A program made the position numbers and the translations under genes. 64,000 nt of DNA from positions 310,001 to 374,000 of the forward strand of contig JACEVL010000048.1 in the NCBI GenBank assembly GCA_020284085.1. Direction: 5' to 3'. Origin of the DNA: Aporrectodea caliginosa. Lineage: Eukaryota; Annelida; Clitellata; Crassiclitellata; Lumbricidae. Within the stretch, counting starts at the first letter, position 1; each line of letters starts with the position of its first letter. Below are positions 1 through 10,402 of this stretch, piece after piece. The notes under the pieces were generated by a model. That model saw only the letters and a list, made by a program, of their open reading frames with translations, was not told where the DNA came from and searched no databases.

Positions 1-56
1 GGGCGCTATACAAATGTTCGATATGAATGAATGCATGAATGAATGAATACAAGCAT

Positions 57-300
57 ACATACATAATTTTTATATACGTGCATACGTACAGACATACAGA
101 CATACATACATACATACATACATACATACATACATACATACATACATACATACATACATACATACATACATACATACATACATACATACATACATACATA
201 CATACATACATACATACATACATACATACATACATACATACATACATACATACATGCATAAATGTATACACACACATACATACATACATACATACATACA
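57..300. repeat. CATA/TACA microsatellite
   Basis: Near-perfect tetranucleotide array, imperfect at both edges. It lies in the intron upstream of the first V-type Ig exon. The corresponding place upstream of the paralogous exon at 62472 also has a CATA array, so the microsatellite predates the module duplication. Open frames across it in all registers are low-complexity artefacts. Confidence 0.97.
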
Positions 301-1470
301 ATGTCGAGCATGCATAAGCATTGCCTTATCATTGCGTATATACATGCAAGCGGCAGTTGTTGCGATATATTTCGCAGTCGATGTTACGGAAAATTAATAC
401 GAAGTATAGGCCTAATAATAAATTATTGGGAGGCCTAATCGGAATAAAACTCGTTGTATGCTGAAATTCCGTAGAAGCTATCAGACAAAGGACGTCAGGG
501 ACCAGGGTTAAGAATACATTGCAAAATATGAAAAAGAGAGAAGCCAGACGTATCGAAGTTCTTCATGCAAGCTGCTTAGAATGAATTTAATTCTGAAACT
601 TTAGGTAAGGTACATGTAGAATGGGGCTTGATGAACTTAATTTATAATAATTATTCTATTTATAACACGCTGCATATCGAGATTTTATTTCTTATAGGAA
701 CACTTGGTGCACTGGTAGATCCACTCCCACAGAATAAAACCGTTTTCACAGGAACAAAAAATGTAAGACTTACCTGTGCTTCAGATCTTGGATCTACTTC
801 AATAACTTGGAGATTCGCCCCACCTGGAACTAATGAATCGAGGACAATTGCAACGGGTAAAGATGTATTCAGTGATGCCTATGAGTTAGATTTAGTTTCA
901 TCTGAAGCAGACGTGAGCAATTTAATCATCAAAACTGCTGATGCATCTGTGGCCGGAGTTTACTACTGCAGTGACGCCTATGGTGAGGCAAGAGCACAGC
1001 TGACTGTCATTGGTAGGTATTTCTTTATTGGTTATCGAGTGTTGCATGTTGTTTAAGGATACGTAGTGTTGAACAAATGTGTCCATGAAATATGTTTTAT
1101 TCTCAAGCAATTCACAGGCAGAACCTGCTTCACTTATAACACACAGACTTCTCTCTCAAGGGGCAAAGCAACAAAACCAAGTAGACACCTCTCAAAAACA
1201 AAGACACTCCCATCAAAAGGGGTGATGAAAGATGGTAGAAGACAAAATCCTCATCCTCGTAATGAGACAAAACGACTTGTTGAGAGACTGACAAGAAAAA
1301 GTTACACGGGACCACAGACCAAACTCCAGTTTGAGCAAAAATGGACACAATGCCTAGAGTCGATTTTTTATTTAAAAAAGCCTACATGGCAACATAATTA
1401 TTACTTTTTAAAGTCGACTGTCAACAAAAAACCTATATGTCAACGTAATTATTACGCCCATATTACATTC
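301..1470 (+). repeat. Segmental duplication, copy 1 (V-Ig module)
   Basis: This stretch matches 62130-63130 and 63950-64000 in the same orientation, covering the intron upstream of the Ig exon, the exon itself and several hundred bases of the downstream intron. Shared landmarks are the CATA array, the block around 380-620, the exon, and the intron block from 1040 to 1350. Offset between the exons is 61774 bp. Copy 2 has gained internal tandem duplication and two DNA transposons in its CATA array. Identity is high by eye but was not computed. Confidence 0.9.
698..1012 (+). CDS. V-type immunoglobulin domain exon (receptor, copy 1)
   Basis: Single exon encoding one V-type Ig domain of about 105 residues. 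The acceptor is a T-rich tract ending TTATAG at 697; the donor is GTAGGT at 1013. Both boundaries fall after the first base of a glycine codon (phase 1-1), the usual arrangement for shuffled Ig domains. Visible hallmarks are the B-strand cysteine in LTCASD, the core tryptophan in ITWRF, the F-strand motif AGVYYC preceded by an aspartate-bearing stretch, and a G-strand-like end AQLTVI that resembles a J-like strand without the FGxG bulge. Cysteine spacing is V-like. No signal peptide is in the exon, so a leader exon must lie upstream, outside the window. The first 23 codons of the open frame are intron. The closest relative in the window is the exon at 62472. Family known: Ig superfamily. Immune function is inference. 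Confidence 0.88.
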
Positions 1471-1690
1471 ATTGCACTGGCTGCCAATTCAGCAAAGAAT
1501 TCATTTAAAAATCTGCCTTACTGTTCACAAAACCCACATTTTGACCATTCCATACAAACAGCATGCATGCCAATCTATTCATCAGATGCTATCTGGCGCA
1601 CGTGCGTACTTGTCAGAAGCACATGCTATCTGCTATCGTTACAGAGAAGTACAGGACTGGATAACCTCACATCAGCTCAGATTTAACACT
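1468..1690 (+). pseudogene. LINE reverse-transcriptase C-terminal fragment
   Basis: One frame reads MHWLPIQQRIHLKICLTVHK, the motif (HWLP..RI..K) typical of the region after the RT domain in CR1/L2-like retrotransposons. The frame then decays, ending without the expected WNSLP block. It is a short, old, 5'-truncated copy within the intron downstream of the Ig exon. Clade is uncertain because the fragment is so short. Confidence 0.6.
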
Positions 1691-2011
1691 GCTATGCATT
1701 TTAAAAGAAAGAATTAGATGTCTGAATTTTTTTAACTGATTTTATACAATTCTGACATGCTGATTTCAAATATGTTGGTGAAATTTTGCCATCACGTCAC
1801 AATTTCGTACAAATCAAATTATAAGTTTATTGAGTTTTACAATACCATGAACATATTTTCTCTTTGATACACTGGAGAAACAATTTATAAGAAAGGCTTA
1901 TAAAGTCCCTGATGTCAAAATCTTAGAAACAGATGACAGTGCCCAGATGTTTACAATAATTAATGGCAAGATTGTGTATAGGCCTATAATGAAACTGAGA
2001 CATAAACCGTC

Positions 2012-3030
2012 TTAGGGACAGAAAAGTGTTTTCTTAGATTTTCTTGCGTGTTCTTCCTCTGACGAACAATCTCTGTTCATCATCCAGCAATAGTCCGCCA
2101 TCATACTGACGTCCCATCGCCCTTGATAACGGGTTTCCATGATTTTGATATCCTGATGAAATCGTTCACCCATTTGTTCCCTAAAGTCACCTAAGTCGTC
2201 CGGAAAGTATAGGTGAGAGAACAAGAAATGTACCTTCAGACTCATTCTGCAACCAAGTTTTTAAATGCAGACAACATATTTCTCAAAATCTGTTCAGAAT
2301 TTGGTGCTTTGTTGTTGCCAAGAAATTGGCTTACAACAACCTTGAAACCGATCCAAGCATCTTCCTCAGCTTTATTCATTGTTTTATCAAAATCACTGTC
2401 TTTCGTAAGTGCTCTGATGTTCGGACCATCGAATACAATCAATCAATTTCGTTTAATCTCAACATCAAGCTGACAGGTCACAACTTGTAACAGGTAACAG
2501 TTAGGAAAAATTGTCTCAGCTCTGACAGTTTGTTATTAAATGGGTTGATATACTGTAGCAAATATTATCTGTGCTCTAACAGAATACGCCTGCCTTCAGC
2601 TTTTCGGAGCTAATAATTGGAAACTTGGTGCAGATGTATCCAAAACAATGTCCTTGCTTTTACAAATTGCTTCGTTAAGCCAAGTATTATATGAAGAGGC
2701 GGTAAAAGTATCTTGTCTGGTGCCACCAGCTTCACATACTTGATGTTTTTTTCCTGGCAGAAACTGTGTTCTGGAAGGCCAGTGTTTCTTTTTCCAGTGA
2801 TCCTTGACTGCCCTGCTATCCCACTCACACAAGAAATAGGGCAGTTTTGTATAACCGCCCTGCTGACCTAGCAATATTCCAATTACTTTAAGGTCACCAC
2901 AAACCAGCCATTGATGTTCATTGTATTTTTTATTCTGAAGAAGCATGGCCATTTTTTCATAAGTCTCTTTCAGCTGCACAGAATGCCCAACAGGCACTGA
3001 TGCATATCTGTTACCATTATGCAAGAGAAC
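2012..3030 (-). pseudogene. Broken copy of a widespread uncharacterised repeat-borne protein
   Basis: Read on the minus strand, three consecutive pieces in different frames form one protein. The first has HNGNRYASVPVGHSV, QWLVCGDLKVIGILLGQQ, YTKLPYFLCEWDSRA and FLPGKKHQV. The second has FDGPNIRAL and MLSAFKNLV. The third has MSLKVHFLFSHL, GERFHQDIKIMETRYQGRWD and MMADYCWMMNRDC. From memory this is a long protein found in many copies in arthropod, cnidarian and echinoderm genomes, probably of transposon origin, with no settled function. Here it is intronless with at least two frameshifts and both ends missing, so it is a dead copy. Confidence 0.75.
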
Positions 3031-3084
3031 TGCTTTTAGGCTTCGCTTGGAAGAATCGATGAAAATTCTTCATTAACGATAAGT

Positions 3085-3495
3085 GAACTAGAAGCCGAGA
3101 TATTCAAAATCTCAATTTTCATCGGCCAACGTCGGCCATATTGAAAAATGGCCGACCGATGAGACCGGGGCTACTCTGCGATGGCCCTAGTCGAATCATT
3201 GCCCCTAAATATGTATGTTTAGACACCAAAATAACGATTCTAAGTGAACTAGAAGCCGAGATATTTAAAATCTCAATTTTCGACCGCCAACGACGGCCAT
3301 ATTGGAAAATGGCCGACCGATGAGACCTGCGGGCTACTCTGCGATGGCCCTAGTCGAATCATTGCTGACCAGGGCTACTCTGCGATGGCCCTACCCTAAA
3401 TATGTATGTTTAGACACCAAAATAACGATTCTAAATGAACTAGAAGCCGAGATATTGAAAAATCTCAATTTCGGTCGGCCATTTTGAAAAAAAGC
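3085..3495. repeat. Tandem units of a dispersed ~170-bp repeat
   Basis: About two and a half imperfect units. Each contains CTAAATATGTATGTTTAGAC, ACCAAAATAACGATTCTAAG, TGAACTAGAAGCCGAGATAT and GGCCATATTGGAAAATGGC. Relatives occur at 18300-18930 (opposite orientation), 43200-43560 and 48040-48120. Short open frames here are repeat shadows. Confidence 0.85.
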
Positions 3496-4315
3496 CGCCA
3501 TCTTGAATTCTAAAGGGAAATTTCGAATGCCTCCCCTTCCTAAAATGTTCTCTGAGGTTCCAACTACAACTGTGCAAAGCGGCAATCCGTTTAAAAAAAT
3601 GCAGTATACTGGCCAAATTTGGCTTCTACCGCCTCTATTATTACAGATATTCAGCCATGTTGAATATGATAATGGTGATTGTCAGAAAAACCCTACGTCA
3701 TACATAAAAACGGATATCATTTTCGAAATCAGCAGACTAAAATCTTTTAGAAAAATTTGTTTTTGGCCGAACATCAGAAATCATGCATAGTAGTGGGTAA
3801 TCCGACGAAACCGTACTACCTAGCCCATTCACTGTATTTAAGCCAAGTGGGCCTGTAGACTAACTTCATTATCGTGCAGCTTGTATACGGTAAATCGCAG
3901 GTGTTAATGTATTGCATCATGAATTCATTCATTAAAAAATTTATATATCGCTATAAATGCATGAAATGGTTTTGAACATGGGCTGAAATGCAAACTAACA
4001 TTGAACAGAGATTTTGATTCTCATCGTAAACATAAATTACATTTAACTGTTTTCGATTAGAATTTGGCATTTAATTAGCTATTGCTAACATTTCAACGTT
4101 AGTGCTCGAAATGATATACTAGTTCTCTCTTACATTCTCTGAAGGAGCATTAGAGGCAAGGTATGCGGCATATTAGGGTAACCTGTCTTCATTATTGTAA
4201 CGTCATGGTTTTTGTGTAGGTGCCCTTGTAACGGCGCCATAGAAATTGTGGTTCTTATAGTTGTTATTAGGCCTATTATTAAGTATCTTCATAACAGGAT
4301 AAAATGCCATTATAG
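3496..4315. other. Intron / no gene seen
   Basis: No coding similarity, RNA gene or clear mobile element end was recognised. By position it is the intron just before the plus-strand transmembrane exon; the last bases (TTATAG at 4315) form that exon's acceptor. Confidence 0.5.
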
Positions 4316-4432
4316 ATGGATCGTCACACATAGTGAATATTATTATAACAACTGCTGCTGTATTTGGAGGCTTCTTGCTAATCGGTGCAATCGCTGTAAT
4401 TATATATCGTCTCAAGAAGAAGAGAATTTCAG
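4316..4432 (+). CDS. Transmembrane exon of an Ig receptor
   Basis: Exon of 117 bp (39 codons), phase 1-1, with acceptor ending at 4315 and a strong donor GTAAGA at 4433. It encodes a short extracellular lead (DGSSH), a hydrophobic helix IVNIIITTAAVFGGFLLIGA followed by IAVIIY, and a basic stop-transfer RLKKKR just inside the membrane. This is a type I orientation. The core GGFLLIG is shared with the minus-strand membrane exon at 25624-25859 (AGFLLIG), which ties the two to one family. It lies 3.3 kb downstream of the V-type Ig exon on the same strand and in matching phase, so the two can be spliced directly, although a stalk exon may exist between. An internal GTG is not a start; the exon is internal. 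Confidence 0.8.
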
Positions 4433-4605
4433 GTAAGAATTGTTGCTTCTTAGGCCCTACTAGAATTCTTGCTAGAAACTACAATTGCTATTGTCTAGAA
4501 TTTAAGCTATTTCGGAAAAAATATCTTTTTGGTGAACTTGTTTGTTGATCCCCGTTTCTGCGTCTTCCTCTTTCCCTTCATCTCACTCACTCAACCTCCC
4601 ACCCC

Positions 4606-4627
4606 CCTCTCTCTCTCTCTCTCTGTC

Positions 4628-4664
<37 letters not shown>

Positions 4665-4761
4665 GTCTGTCTGTCTTTCTCTGTGTATCTGTGTCTCTCT
4701 CTGTCTTTCTCTTTTTTTCACTCTCTCTCTCTCTACGTATGTCTGTCTCTCTATGTATGTA

Positions 4762-4798
<37 letters not shown>

Positions 4799-4800
4799 CG
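4606..4800. repeat. CT / CTGT microsatellite
   Basis: Compound array of CT, TCTG and related units on the plus strand, in the intron after the transmembrane exon. Open frames rich in Ser/Leu or Arg/Glu across it are artefacts. Confidence 0.95.
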
Positions 4801-4977
4801 ACCTTCCTGTCCTTCCATTCGTCTGGCCAGCTGGAAAGAAATTTCTTTCATTCTCATAATTTATGTTTCGAGCGTTGGATGAGATATTAATTAATTGGCC
4901 TACATACACAATTAACTGCATTATTATATTATTAACTAATGACCATCTTTCATAGCGTCTGGTGCATAATGTCAAAG

Positions 4978-5264
4978 AAGCACCAACAGATGGCGCACCA
5001 ACACCAAGCCGCAATCAGATCGATATCCAGAAGATCACTCTCCTAAGACACAGACAGTGGCGTAACGAAGGGTTTTAGCGCCCGGGGGCAAGGTTTGAAT
5101 ATTGCGCCCCCTTTTAATCGTTTTGTTGACTTTTAATCGTTATTTTCATAGTACAGTACACTGAAAGCTAATTTTGCGCCCCTCTGTTGCTGCGCCCGGG
5201 GGCGGCTGCCCCCCTGTGCTCCCCCATCGTTACGCCACTGGACACAGAGACAGACTACTGCGAG
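4978..5264 (+). pseudogene. Candidate cytoplasmic exon split by a hAT-type MITE
   Basis: Between an AG at 4977 and a donor GTAGGT at 5265 lies a proline-rich frame beginning EAPTDGAPTPSRNQIDIQ. A 186-bp element with an 8-bp target duplication interrupts it at 5055. Counting the host sequence only (one copy of the duplication) gives 93 bases, exactly 31 codons, and the exon enters and leaves in phase 1, matching the transmembrane exon upstream. A candidate exon at 41823 has a similar pattern (APRAPHMHPTTPQIQSQ). Doubts: the acceptor has a poor pyrimidine tract. The better-looking acceptor at 4955 gives an early stop in phase 1. Confidence 0.38.
5055..5240. mobile_element. hAT-type MITE, 186 bp
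   Basis: Termini are CAGTGGCGTAACGA and its exact reverse complement TCGTTACGCCACTG (14-bp inverted repeats). The element is flanked by a perfect 8-bp direct repeat GACACAGA at 5047-5054 and 5241-5248. CA...TG ends plus an 8-bp duplication are the signature of hAT transposons. The interior is GC-rich and partly palindromic (GCGCCCGGGGGC and GCGCCCGGGGGCGG) with no coding capacity. It sits inside a candidate receptor exon. Confidence 0.93.
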
Positions 5265-5941
5265 GTAGGTGAGTGAAATTGAGAACACGATGACTGGAGC
5301 GACTGAGCAGAAGGAGCACTTGCAAGGAAAAAGTTGCAACATCTAGAACATCAAGAATGTTTCACCGTAACGTTGTGCGAAGTTAGATCATATTATGTAA
5401 ATGCTACACCACCTGCTGTTATTTCAATTGTGTGCCAAACAATTTAGGCCTATTATTAATATAGATTTTATCTTGCCCCAATGTCTGGGTGGGCGAAAAC
5501 ACTAAACTGGTTGCTTGATCGACATTATAGATTATAGTATACTATGTGCTGCAATTGAAGTAGGCCATAAGATGTACTTCGCTAGAAAAATTGGTTGAAA
5601 GCGATGGTCAAATGATTGACGGATAGGATGGATATGACTAGCGTCAGTAAAAGCGTATGGTCAGAATGAGGAAAACCAGAGGAAAATTGATGTGCTTGGA
5701 AGCTGCGGCGTTTGCTCTTTTCCATACCGTTGTGACGAACGTGGAATAAAATTATACGAAAGAGTTTACGGTTGATGCTCGTCTTAGCCGCAAAGACACG
5801 CGTCAAACGTCACCTTTGTATTGTAGGCCCCCTATTGTATTAGCGATTAATATGTTTTGCTGTGATGAAATAAATATTTTCAGATATTTTATGATAGTGT
5901 TTATTAATTTTTTTCCACTTTGTCATTTGTTTGTTTTTCAG
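5265..5941. other. Intron / no gene seen
   Basis: No recognised coding or mobile sequence. It ends in a long T-rich tract and TTTTTCAG (5934-5941), a strong acceptor. Confidence 0.5.
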
Positions 5942-5963
5942 CCGACAGCATGGATCCTAGGTA
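5942..5963 (+). CDS. Possible short terminal exon
   Basis: After the strong acceptor TTTTTCAG the sequence, entered in phase 1, reads ADSMDPR then TAA. It could be the last coding exon of the plus-strand receptor. The same bases can be read as a 19-bp internal exon with donor GTAAAT at 5961. It is too short to prove; support is only the acceptor, phase and position. Confidence 0.25.
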
Positions 5964-6247
5964 AATTCTTCCAAGTTAACTGGTGAACCCTTCAAGTAAC
6001 ATTATCCTACTCAGTACTGTACATGTTTAAATAGTTCCAGTAAACTTGTTTTGGGTCATCATTTCGAAAAACCGATTGCCGTGAAAGAGGATGAATATCG
6101 ATTTGCTTTAAAGAGTTATTGTGAATAATTTGCTTCGAATGCTTCCGTGGATATTTTAGAAACGCAGCAACATGCAGTGCACTTGCTTTGAAGTGTGGCA
6201 GTGGAATTCGTTGGTCAGTTCCACATGTGTGAGTGGCTCGCCATTGG

Positions 6248-6250
<3 letters not shown>

Positions 6251-6287
<37 letters not shown>
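6251..6287. repeat. CT microsatellite
   Basis: About 18 perfect CT units; no coding meaning. Confidence 0.97.
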
Positions 6288-6289
<2 letters not shown>

Positions 6290-6475
6290 TGACTGTGCAT
6301 AGTTTTGCTAGAGGAAGTAACAGTCTAGTGACTCTAGTCGGAATAGCATATGACAGCATAAAGGCCGGCGTAGAGCTTAAAAGCGCTACCATTATTTCAT
6401 TATTATTACGTGCGCTAATACATACATACATTGCATGAATAAAAGTTGCAAATCGAAGTTGGAGGTGCCTTCTAG

Positions 6476-7398
6476 CAGTGTGATTCTCGTTATCGATAAC
6501 GATAACGAAAATGTTCGTTAACGAAAATAAAATGATTTCGTTAACGATAACTATAACTATAACTAAAAATATCATTAACTATAACTATAACTATAACGAA
6601 AATAACAATATCGAAAATCCAACTTTATTTTCGTTAATACAAAAACTAAGAATAGAAAGTGCAATGTGGACGATTCGATATAGGCCTACACGAGAACATA
6701 AAAATGCTAATAGCCTTTGTTCGCCTGAAATTTTCATGTGTAAATTAACCCCATTAATATAGACTAAATAGTGCGGCATTTGATTTATTAGCTGTCTTGT
6801 AAACGTTTCTATTGCGATTGCGACCAAAGTTGACTAGCCCAATATCGTAAAATTAGTAGACATAGAAACCGTGTAGTCAAAATGTTTCTGAAGCTTTTTT
6901 GATTGTTATGACTGAAGTGACTGCACGCACTGTAGGCCTACATAATCGATCATTTATTGGTTTTGTGCTCACTGTGTAGGCCTACTCGTTAAAACATTAG
7001 TAAAATATGAAATTGTCTTCTACATTGACAAAGGTATCATAATTAATAAGCAAGTTCCAGTTACTTTAATTATTGATTTTTTATTATGCAATTTGTCAGT
7101 TACTTTGGCAAGTCATTCATGAAGCTGAATGCATCCATGCTTCAAAGGTTTTCAAAGCTCTGAGCAAATTGTAAAATAGCGTGTTAACCGCACAATTTTG
7201 CTTATAGCCTTAAATGCCCTTAATTATTGTAACTAAGTAGTAACTAAAATTAAATAAAATAAGAGTCCATTAACTATAGCTATAACTATAAATAAATAAT
7301 AATACTAACTATGACTATAACTATAACTTAAATTTTAAAAAACATTAACTATAACTGTAACTATAGCTAACATAAAATCTGTAAGGAGAATCACACTG
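6476..7398. mobile_element. Non-autonomous hAT-type element, 923 bp
   Basis: Ends are CAGTGTGATTCTC and its exact reverse complement GAGAATCACACTG, flanked by the perfect 8-bp duplication CCTTCTAG at 6468-6475 and 7399-7406. Just inside each end are arrays of TATAAC/AACTAT units (6540-6600 and 7270-7375), so the subterminal regions are repetitive. No transposase is encoded; the open frames inside are random. Confidence 0.93.
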
Positions 7399-7602
7399 CC
7401 TTCTAGTCGATAATCTTTGTCACTTGCTGCAGAAACTGACCTTTCATGAGGTACCATGTTTGAGATCTAATACACAAAGCTTTGATACACATTGAACCTT
7501 GAACTGTGGTGATTGATATACACAATACTTTATAAACATTCAACCTTCAATTGTCGTAATTGATGTAGTCATTACTTTATCTGAAGGACCGTTGATCAAG
7601 AA

Positions 7603-7710
7603 ATGCAGAATTGCGACGCAGCACAACAAGCATCGAATGCTGATCTCGTCATCAATGATCCACTCAATGACTGCGCGTCCTCTGGTTCGCCCGACGGCAA
7701 CGCAATGCCA
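7603..7710 (+). CDS. Candidate exon, unknown product
   Basis: An ATG-led frame of 36 codons (start MQNCDAAQQASNADLVINDP) runs to a good donor CCA|GTAAGT at 7711. The frame is also open upstream to an AG at about 7585. The peptide is acidic and polar with no recognised domain. It lies on the receptor strand and could be a tail exon or an unrelated first exon. No paralogue was found in the window. Confidence 0.28.
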
Positions 7711-7934
7711 GTAAGTTGCATTAACTGAAAACTAACAATGTAGTGCAGTTAAGTGATAAAATTAGAAATATTTTTGCCAACTCGCTTTCTGTATATATTA
7801 AACCCATGACGTCGCTCAGGGTAAAAGACTCACAAAATATTGCAAGTTTTAATTATTTTGGATAATTGTAATTCCAGGATAATGTGCCAAAGTATAATTG
7901 TCAGCGGTAAGCAACATCACACTCTTTGAAAGAG

Positions 7935-8640
7935 GGATTAGATTGTATTGTATTGTAGTTGATCATTTATAAAGCGCTTCTCATAGCATAACCCTTTCAG
8001 AAGCACTTCGCATAGCATAAGCCTTTCAGAAGCGCTTCTCATAGCATAAGCCTTTCAGAAGCACTTTTCATAGCATAAGCCTTTCAGAAGCACTTCTCAT
8101 AGCATAAGCCTTTCAGAAGCACTTCTCATAGCATAAGCCTTTCAGAAGCGCTTCTCAAATATAGCATAGGCCTTTCAGAAGCGCTTCTCATAGCATAGGC
8201 CTTTCAGAAGCGCTTCTCATAGCATAAGCCTTTCACAAGAGCTTCTAATTCATTCATTCATTCATTCATTTTAGATATTTATATAGCGCCTCTTCAAGAT
8301 TTCTACTCAGAGGCGCTCCCGAATACAGCGCGGACACTGAATCGGAGTTTCACGCCGAAGCGCACGAGCAATTGCGAGTGAAGGACTTGCCCAGGGTCCC
8401 TACGCGGCGGCTTGAGGTGGATTTCGAACCCGCAGCCCTCCGGCTGCAAGGCACCGAACATACCTCTACACCATAGCATAAGCCTTTTCGAATCGCTTCT
8501 CATAGCATAAGCCTTTCAGAATCGCTTCTCATAGCATAAGCCTTTCAGAAGCGCTTCTCATAGCATAAGCCTTGCAGAAGCGTTTCTCATAGCATAAGCC
8601 TTGCAGAAGCGTTTCTCATAGCCTAAGCCCTTCAGACGCG
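7935..8640. repeat. 28-29 bp minisatellite grown from a LINE/SINE 3' end
   Basis: Roughly 16 units of AGCGCTTCTCATAGCATAAG followed by CCTTTCAG, at 7970-8250 and 8470-8640. They are interrupted by a SINE. The array opens with TTGTATTGTA...TTTATAAAGCGCTTCTCA, the reverse complement of the GAGAGGCGCTTTATAAA tail seen at the CR1 3' end near 10980. The repeat unit therefore appears to have amplified from that tail. Confidence 0.9.
8250..8479 (-). mobile_element. tRNA-derived SINE, family 2
   Basis: On the minus strand it starts with a tRNA-like head containing A-box-like TGGTGTAGAGGT and B-box-like GGTTCGAAATCC. A central block GGGCAAGTCCTTCACT follows, and then a 3' part GGGAGCGCCTCTGAG...GAGGCGCTATATAAAT ending in ATGA units. 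The 3' part matches the 3' end of the CR1-like LINE at 10930-11030. Further copies are at 26395-26625 and 46625-46790. It is inserted in the 28-bp minisatellite. Confidence 0.85.
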
Positions 8641-9444
8641 CTCCCAGTGCGAGGTACTCCGAGGAAAAAGGAAGTTCTTAAGGTGTGAGAAAGAGGTAGA
8701 GATGCTATACTAGAGAGGATTGTAGATGGAATCTGGTGTGCAGTAGATGATACGCTGACGTAGACTGAAGTTAACAGATGGGTCTGCAGAGCTAATAATC
8801 GTTGTTTGTTTTTTACATTTGAAATGGACAAAGAACGATGAACTTATTTACGGCGATATGCAGTTCGACGACAATCCGCACAGGCGACAGTCACTCGAGA
8901 TGATAGAAACCACGATCTATCGAGACATCGCCTTCGCATGACCGCGAACATTGATCGTTGAACGTTACCCGACTCCACGGCAACAATTCAAGTCTTGTTA
9001 GCGATAAATATTAGCACTTATCTTGTTTTGACTAAAACTTGCTGAATGCGAGATAATGTACGAACATTTATTAATCGAGTCCCCAAAGCCATCAATTAAC
9101 TAACATTGTTTGCTCTTTCCATTTTTCCACAGTATTGTACTTAGTCTTTATGTTCCAGGTTGCGGTGTGTCAGCCTGTTTTGCAAATTAAACGAATATAC
9201 ATTTTTTGATGAGGAAGGAGCCGAGTCAGTTTCAGTATGATTGAATCGCACGTCCCATCGGTCCATTGCTTCGAATGTCACAAGCACAGTATAAACGGTG
9301 TGCACAATGATGTTGGGAATGCAAATCAGTTTATTAAATACTTTGCTTCTGTGTATTACGCTTCTGACATAGACAGAGCAGCTTTCAGTGACTTCAATGT
9401 CTCGATAAGTAAATGTAAGCGCGAGATAACACATAATAATATTA
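8641..9444. other. No gene seen
   Basis: Unique-looking AT-rich sequence without recognised exons or element ends; short frames show no family resemblance. Confidence 0.45.
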
Positions 9445-9448
9445 TTAA

Positions 9449-10402
9449 CCCTCGGGCTACCAAGGGGGGTGGTTGCCACCCCCCTAGGTTGTTTTCATCT
9501 CAAACTTTTTCCGTATGGAATAAAAATTTGACCTTTTAGGTAGCTGTAGGGGTTCATTTACACACGTTTTGAGGTAAAATGTGAGATGATATCTCACACC
9601 ATTCAAACGTTATACCCAATATACCCGAGGCACCGGGGGGTGGATACCACCCCCTAGATTTGCGACTATATCTTATCCGTCATTTAATATTAAGAGAAAC
9701 AAATTATAGCATTCTATAGAGGGAATGTGGGGCTACATTTCTATGGTCACTGAGTTGACCTGAAACAACCGGAAGTGCTCAAAATAAATAATAATACGCG
9801 TAATATGTGTGAAAAATGGCTGAATGGAAGCACTCCCCCTTAGTTTTTGTCTGTAGCATATTCATTTGTGTTCCTGGAAGAGAAACAAAGATACCATTCT
9901 TTAGAGGGAATGTAGGGCTTCATTTGTGTACCTACATCTTTGTCTTGTGAATACCGAAAGTGATCAAAATAAATAATAATACGCGTAATCTGTGTGAAAA
10001 TGGCTGGATACAGCATTACAACGTAAACCGATATATATGTGTGGATATATATGTATGGATGTACATTTATACTATATAAACATGTATAGGGATGATTTAT
10101 GTATCTCTTATACATAGATTAGTTTCAAAACACACATAATCTTATATTTGTTTATCGAAAAAGTACAAAATGTACGCAATAATATACAATATTGCTAATT
10201 AATGGGTTCCGTTGTTAAAAGTGATGTAATTTCGAGGTGCATTCACATAATGTACAACTAAATATACCATTCTGTGCAGAAATGAATGCTGAATCCATTG
10301 CTATCTTACAAGTTATGATATGTAAAACGAAACACGAAATCCACCCCTTGGTAACCACCCCCTTGGTAGCCAGTGTTACAAAAAAGCTTGGTAGCCCTAG
10401 GG
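9449..10402. mobile_element. piggyBac-type MITE, 954 bp (copy 1)
   Basis: Flanked by TTAA on both sides (9445-9448, 10403-10406). Left end is CCCTCGGGCTACCAAG; the right end is the reverse complement of CCCTAGGGCTACCAAG. TTAA duplication and CCC-starting ends are the piggyBac hallmark. The subterminal part has a palindrome GGGGGGTGGTTGCCACCCCC and its partner near 10345-10375. A second copy, 770 bp, is at 49029-49798. No transposase. Confidence 0.9.

Noticed and set aside
6..345. Overlapping open frames of 90-108 codons on both strands
   Set aside because: They are translations of a CATA microsatellite (HTYI, MYVC repeats) with no unique sequence. The same applies at 57291-57625 and 61957-62317.
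698..1012. Rearranging antigen-receptor V gene with recombination signals
   Set aside because: No heptamer/nonamer follows the exon; it ends in an ordinary splice donor and already includes a J-like strand.
4529..4882. Ser/Leu- and Arg/Glu-rich frames
   Set aside because: CT/CTGT microsatellite read in several registers.
7935..8640. A CRISPR-like array (regular 28-29 bp repeats)
   Set aside because: Units abut directly with no unique spacers and arise from a retroelement tail; the genome is eukaryotic.
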